From Gammaproteobacteria bacterium (lineage in GTDB: Bacteria; Pseudomonadota; Gammaproteobacteria; DSM-19610): DNA of 17,935 nt. Position numbers and translations under genes: made by a program. The notes beneath the pieces are model-generated. The model saw only the letters and a program-made list of their open reading frames with translations, did not search any database and had not been told where the DNA came from. The stretch is from contig JAUXDG010000030.1 in NCBI GenBank assembly GCA_030618475.1, positions 1-17,935 on the forward strand, given 5' to 3'. Every line of letters starts with the position of its first letter. The first letter of the stretch is position 1. Shown in pieces: positions 15,701 through 17,935 of this stretch.

Positions 15701-16011
15701 GCGATAAAGCTCTCCGACCCTTCATAGTTCAAAATATGTTCGATCAGTTTTTTGTTGAGGGCATCATCGGGCAGAAGTTGTTCCCCCAGGTTGGCCAGTG
15801 CCGTCGCCAGCGACTCAGCCAGCGCGATTCGACGGCCCAGTTCAGAAACAATGTTTTGCCCCGCCAGAATAACCTGTTCGTGCGCCTGCTTTTCCAGCAG
15901 GGGCTTTCCCACGGCCGAGAGGACGCCGAAAATGGCGCCAAAAATGAGCAGGAAAAAGACAATAAAGAGCGCGGAAACCCTGAACTGGAGACTGTTCCAA
16001 AAATATTTCAT
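12706..16011 (-). CDS. membrane-bound sensor with Cache, HAMP, GAF, GGDEF and EAL domains (c-di-GMP turnover)
   Basis: 1101 aa from ATG 16011 (a TTG one codon earlier is less likely; no strong ribosome-binding site). Two membrane helices (~12-34 and ~379-401) enclose a large periplasmic dCache-type sensor. A HAMP linker (~402-455), a coiled coil, a GAF domain (~510-660), a GGDEF domain (~670-840) and an EAL domain (~850-1098) follow. GGDEF is intact (753-757) with the inhibitory RxxD site RKED (744-747) five residues before it, so diguanylate cyclase activity with product feedback is likely. The EAL domain keeps EAL (885-887), N939, ELTE (971-974), DD (1001-1002), K1022, E1058 and Q1078. The usual LKID reads LKIN, with Asn1024 for a metal-site Asp, so phosphodiesterase activity may be reduced. 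It may make or break c-di-GMP in answer to a small periplasmic ligand. A MITE-like element sits 19 bp before the start. Confidence 0.92.
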   Translation of the reverse strand: MKYFWNSLQFRVSALFIVFFLLIFGAIFGVLSAVGKPLLEKQAHEQVILAGQNIVSELGRRIALAESLATALANLGEQLLPDDALNKKLIEHILNYEGSESFIAGGGLWPAPYQYDPAIERRSFFWGRDSQGVLQYYDDYNDPSGPGYHHEEWYVPARHLKEGEAFWSKSYMDPYSYQPMVTVTVPMYRDELFYGVSSVDLKLEGLHAFLEDVSRSFGGYAFAVDRNGKFLSFPDESLTKIYSTDDQGGRTEEFIGIGELASKQPRFEPLVAAVKKAIDRLVSTATEAGIYREDLAETIAEDSYQIDSHEARLITAVLADLQQAAGPAEHEIQHVHLDDDLLLGEPAFAAVFEMPQTYWKIVTVMPSSRATEASSVIYRSLASYTVIAVLVSLTAVLFLVRRILIRPVTEMSEQLKLLSAATDSEHKLLAISDQSELGELAYWFNQRSRKLYEVQNKLRDAHERLETRVIERTEELRQEIEKRKADQAVKELQVTRVNRQHAAIVRLSLQDTLFQGDIGRAAKMINETAAEVINVARASIWLIDDEQNQFEVVDLYEKDADRHGAAEPLKIKDIPIYFEEIQRDRSIAVSDLFEDHRTSELRDYAQAHGVTSLLDSPIRVGGKLRGVVCFEHIGEKREWQDDEIRFSGEIADRFLQVLTNAERIKSDEQIRRLAFYDPLTGLPNRRLLLEGIQHELEVVRRQQLYASLLFLDLDNFKTLNDSLGHHIGDELLVQLSDRLRSVIRKEDTAARLGGDEFVVLITGEYSSRDRAIRQALNVAQKVQFAISGSYHLHGHEHTITSSIGITLFPEKDETAADVLKQADTAMYRAKEEGRNTIAFYHPAMQEAADKRLLLEKELRASIAEKKFEIYFQPQLDSQGHLAGAEALVRWLHPDKGMVLPADFIPVAEETGLILELGEWILKETCECIKGCSISHVAVNISPRQFRQADFVENVIRILKETETDPKDLMIELTEGIVIENIEDTIDKMNALKQLGIRIAIDDFGTGYSSLAYLKQLPLDQLKINDKFVRDIETDPSDAVIVETIIAMARHLGFSVVAEGVETFNQFAFLEDKGCHLFQGFYFSHPLTRKEFKNYMAVALTR

Positions 16012-16029
16012 CAAATCAGCTTATCACTT

Positions 16030-16065
16030 ATACTAATGAGTACAGAAGTTGGTCGACATAAGCTT
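16030..16065 (+). repeat. left inverted repeat of the MITE-like element
   Basis: 36-bp arm complementary to 16171-16206, with one mismatch (T at 16037). Its outer end is 19 bp from the start codon of the c-di-GMP regulator. Read on the minus strand, TAGTAT at the element edge joins flanking AAG to give TATAAG, with TCGACC 18 bp upstream, so a junction promoter for that gene is possible but speculative. Confidence 0.85.
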
Positions 16066-16170
16066 TCTGGACACGCTGTACCCCAGGGCACCCTCTCTTG
16101 CTACGCAATTCACCTTGTGAATACATCCCTGTACGCTCGACGGCCGCGTCCATGCGGCCGACGGTCCCTC

Positions 16171-16206
16171 AAGCTTATGTCGACCAACTTCTGTACTCCT
16201 TAGTAT
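16171..16206 (-). repeat. right inverted repeat of the MITE-like element
   Basis: 36-bp arm complementary to 16030-16065 with one mismatch. It begins with AAGCTTATGTCGACC and ends TTAGTAT on the plus strand. Confidence 0.85.
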
Positions 16207-16423
16207 GTATTGTTCCGGTTCCGTAGTTCCCTTTGGTTGCTGATTCCTGTGCTGACGCAGATAGACGACGGAATAAAGAACTGTTTTCAAAGGCGTCAGT
16301 CGATTTAGTTTATTTATCCGTCTCTATTCAGTGACGGAAACAGCGGATTCTTCCCTCTGCCGGTCCTTCATCTATCCGGCCATATCAAGGCACTTGTCTG
16401 TTACCTCAATAAGTTACAGGCAC

Positions 16424-16438
16424 TGGTATAACTTTTGC
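16424..16438 (+). promoter_or_regulatory. candidate promoter: sigma-54-like -24/-12 or extended -10
   Basis: TGGTATA at 16424-16430 and TTGC at 16435-16438 have the 8-bp spacing of a sigma-54 -24/-12 element and differ from the core consensus at few places. The same bases also read as an extended -10 (TG-g-TATAAC, 16424-16432) for sigma-70, without a clear -35. Either would start transcription about 100 nt before the gene at 16558. The two readings cannot be told apart from sequence alone. Confidence 0.35.
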
Positions 16439-16545
16439 CTCTGTACAACTCTGACGATACCCAAATTGTTTTGCAGTTTGGCTGCGTCATACCGTGTGTT
16501 TTTTGTACCCACGCACACCAGGTCATATCGGCCTGTGCGTAAATC

Positions 16546-16554
16546 GAGGAGGAG
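16546..16554 (+). promoter_or_regulatory. strong ribosome-binding site of the heme/PKD gene
   Basis: GAGGAGGAG ends 3 nt before ATG 16558, with its core AGGAG 6 nt away. It fixes the start of an open frame that has no stop codon inside the window and could otherwise be overlooked. Confidence 0.75.
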
Positions 16555-16557
16555 TTA

Positions 16558-17935
16558 ATGAAGATGATATTTTCAAACCGGCGCATTGCCCCTTTGGCTG
16601 CGCTATCCCTTGTTGCATCGCTGGGAACGCTACTGTCGGCGCCTCTGGTGCATGCGGCAAGTTCCTATGTTGGGACCTGGAACGGTATATACCCTGGGTC
16701 CGGTTCAGCTGACAATGCCGACTGCCAGCTCTGTCACGCAGCCAGCACCCAGAATCTGAACCCCTACGGAGAAGCGATCTGCTCCTCGAATGCGGGAAAC
16801 ATTTCCAATCGAATCCAGGCTGTGGAGGCAATAAATTCCGATACCGATCCCACCGGTTCCGATAACCTCACCGAGATCATCGCCAGCACCCAACCGGGCT
16901 GGACGCCCGGTAACGTCAACCCGACGTATAACCGTGGTAACTGTAACGCGACCGGTAACGTTGAAGCGCCGCCCACGTCCATTGCGGGCGACATGGACCC
17001 GGTAGCAGGCAATCAGCCGCCGGTGGCTGATGCCAATGGCCCATACAGCGGCACGGTGAATGTACCTTTAACGCTCGATGGCAGCGCATCCAGCGATCCG
17101 GACGGTACCATTGTTGACTACAGTTGGAACTTTGGTGACGGCAATACCGGCACCGGGGCGAGCCCAACGCATACCTATATCACGGATGGCACTTTCACTG
17201 TATCCCTCACGGTGACGGATGACGCCGGCGATACGGGTACGGATGCCACTACGGCTACCATCGGCCTGGGTAACCAGCCGCCGGTGGCTGACGCGAATGG
17301 TCCGTACAGCGGCACGGTCGGCGTCGCCGTAAGCTTTGACGGCACCGGTTCCAACGATCCTGACGGTACCATCGCTTCCTATAGTTGGGACTTTGGTGAC
17401 GGCAGCACCGGCAATGGGCCCAGTCCGACTCATACCTACGCCACCGTGGGTATGTTTAACGTGACCCTGACGGTGACCGATGACGCCGGTGCAAGCGATT
17501 CAGCCGGGACAAGCGCCGATATCGCCGAGCAACCGGTCAATCAGCCACCGGTGGCGGATGCCAACGGCCCGTACAGCGGCACAGCCGGTGTCGCCATCAC
17601 GTTTGACGGCAGCGGCTCCACTGACCCGGACGGTAGCATTGTTGACTACAGTTGGGACTTTGGTGACGGCAGTACCGGCAGTGGCGTAGCGCCAACCCAC
17701 ACCTACGGCGCTGACGGCAGCTTTACCGTGACCCTGACGGTGACCGACGACGCCGGCGATACCGGGACAGCCACGACCACGGCCAGCATCGGTACGGGTA
17801 ATCTGCCGCCGGTTTCGGACCCCAACGGTCCGTACAGCGGTACAGCCGGTCTCCCTGTGGACTTCGACGGTACCGGCTCCACTGACCCGGACGGTACCAT
17901 CGTTGACTACAGTTGGGACTTTGGTGACGGCAGCA
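16558..17935 (+). CDS. secreted monoheme cytochrome-like protein with tandem PKD repeats (3' truncated)
   Basis: 459 codons are visible and the frame is still open at the window end, so the protein is longer. A signal peptide (~1-33, ending VHA) precedes an N-terminal domain with one heme c motif, C56-Q-L-C59-H60, then NPYGEA and a segment (SDTDPTGSDNLTEI, 94-107) like the Asp-rich loop that often follows such motifs. Cys75 and Cys129 could pair. From residue ~152 come PKD (Ig-like beta) domains that start NQPPVADANGPYSG and contain SW-[DN]-FGDG and TLTVTDDAG; three complete ones and part of a fourth are seen. PKD repeats mediate binding to proteins or polysaccharides at the surface or act as spacers. 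Attached to a c-type heme they suggest an exported protein displaying a redox or sensing head. No partner gene is visible. The heme motif is certain, heme loading is inference. Confidence 0.85.
   Translation, partial: MKMIFSNRRIAPLAALSLVASLGTLLSAPLVHAASSYVGTWNGIYPGSGSADNADCQLCHAASTQNLNPYGEAICSSNAGNISNRIQAVEAINSDTDPTGSDNLTEIIASTQPGWTPGNVNPTYNRGNCNATGNVEAPPTSIAGDMDPVAGNQPPVADANGPYSGTVNVPLTLDGSASSDPDGTIVDYSWNFGDGNTGTGASPTHTYITDGTFTVSLTVTDDAGDTGTDATTATIGLGNQPPVADANGPYSGTVGVAVSFDGTGSNDPDGTIASYSWDFGDGSTGNGPSPTHTYATVGMFNVTLTVTDDAGASDSAGTSADIAEQPVNQPPVADANGPYSGTAGVAITFDGSGSTDPDGSIVDYSWDFGDGSTGSGVAPTHTYGADGSFTVTLTVTDDAGDTGTATTTASIGTGNLPPVSDPNGPYSGTAGLPVDFDGTGSTDPDGTIVDYSWDFGDGS
17011..17935 (+). repeat. 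tandem PKD-coding DNA repeats, period 261-267 bp
   Basis: Units start at 17011, 17272, 17539 and 17800 (261, 267 and 261 bp; the fourth is cut by the window end). They stay very similar at the DNA level, for example the block coding GPYSGT and the block coding YSWDFGDGS. Such similarity suggests recent duplication or ongoing recombination, so copy number may vary between strains and may be collapsed in short-read assemblies. Confidence 0.85.

Larger units (their letters stand above)
16030..16206. mobile_element. MITE-like element with 36-bp inverted ends, 177 bp, no coding capacity
   Basis: The left arm (16030-16065) and the right arm (16171-16206) are inverted copies of each other with one mismatch in 36 bp (starting ATACTAA and ending ATAAGCTT). 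The 105-bp core holds two more hairpins: ATTCAC-ctt-GTGAAT (16108-16122) and CGGCCGC/GCGGCCG (16141-16160). It has no ORF beyond short chance frames. Small size, long near-perfect terminal repeats and lack of a transposase fit a non-autonomous element moved in trans, or a repeated hairpin element. No target-site duplication is visible at the ends, so the exact boundaries are uncertain. Confidence 0.7.
16207..16557 (+). other. 351-bp intergenic region upstream of the heme/PKD gene
   Basis: No gene is supported here. An imperfect inverted repeat pairs 16261-16277 with 16313-16327 (ATAGA, ACGGA and ATAAA blocks, small bulges, ~35-nt loop). A second imperfect dyad, CTGTTAC/GTTACAG (16398-16404 and 16413-16419), lies just upstream of a promoter-like sequence. 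The region is AT-richer than the flanking genes and probably holds the control region of the downstream gene. Confidence 0.5.

Noticed and set aside
16051..16185. Cloning-vector or adaptor remnant, because AAGCTT and GTCGAC sites lie in both arms
   Set aside because: The order and spacing do not match a common polylinker, and the sites are part of longer 36-bp arms with a mismatch, which fits a natural element.
16033..16290. 85-codon minus-strand frame across the MITE-like element
   Set aside because: It consists mainly of the inverted-repeat element, so it is more likely a chance frame in a repeat than a gene.
17011..17935. CRISPR or non-coding satellite from the regular repeats
   Set aside because: The repeats are 261-267 bp, in frame, and encode PKD domains.

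Overview
The window reads as GC-rich proteobacterial DNA, most likely from a gammaproteobacterium. This rests on gene content only: DUF1631 proteins, an envelope operon built round an ExbB/MotA-type channel, and a Cache-HAMP-GAF-GGDEF-EAL regulator. A marine or sulfur-oxidising host is a guess. No tRNA, rRNA, CRISPR array or transposase gene was seen.

Layout. (1) 1-2795, plus strand: two tandem DUF1631 paralogues. The first enters from outside the window. The second is complete but lacks the C-terminal domain of the first. (2) 2792-12584, minus strand: nine tightly packed genes, with gaps of at most 18 bp and two 4-bp overlaps. In transcription order they encode a secreted Gly-rich protein, an outer-membrane-type lipoprotein, a TPR membrane protein, an FHA-like/TM/PEGA(x5)/FGE-like protein, a 73-aa exported protein, an ExbB/TolQ/MotA-like channel, two VWA proteins, and a DUF1624 (HGSNAT-like) membrane protein. 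(3) 12706-16011, minus strand: a 1101-aa c-di-GMP regulator. (4) 16030-16206: a 177-bp MITE-like element with 36-bp inverted ends, 19 bp from the start of that regulator. (5) 16558 to the window end, plus strand: a secreted protein with one CxxCH heme motif followed by at least four PKD repeats, running off the window.

The most interesting unit is the nine-gene operon. Both VWA proteins start with a transmembrane helix carrying an LD[VI] motif, placed like the proton-carrying Asp of ExbD/TolR in the N-x-x-P-[FL]-[IL]-D-V motif. Next to an ExbB-like gene this suggests an ion-driven envelope machine in which two different VWA proteins replace the ExbD/TolR/MotB partner. The lipoprotein, the PEGA and TPR membrane proteins and the small exported proteins would form its periplasmic and outer-membrane parts. 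The FGE-like domain has lost the catalytic cysteines, so it probably binds rather than modifies. I know of no experimentally described system with this composition; its role is unknown.

Start codons were revised from ribosome-binding sites in several places: TTG at 9074, ATG at 6411, ATG at 12584, ATG at 16011 and ATG at 1227.
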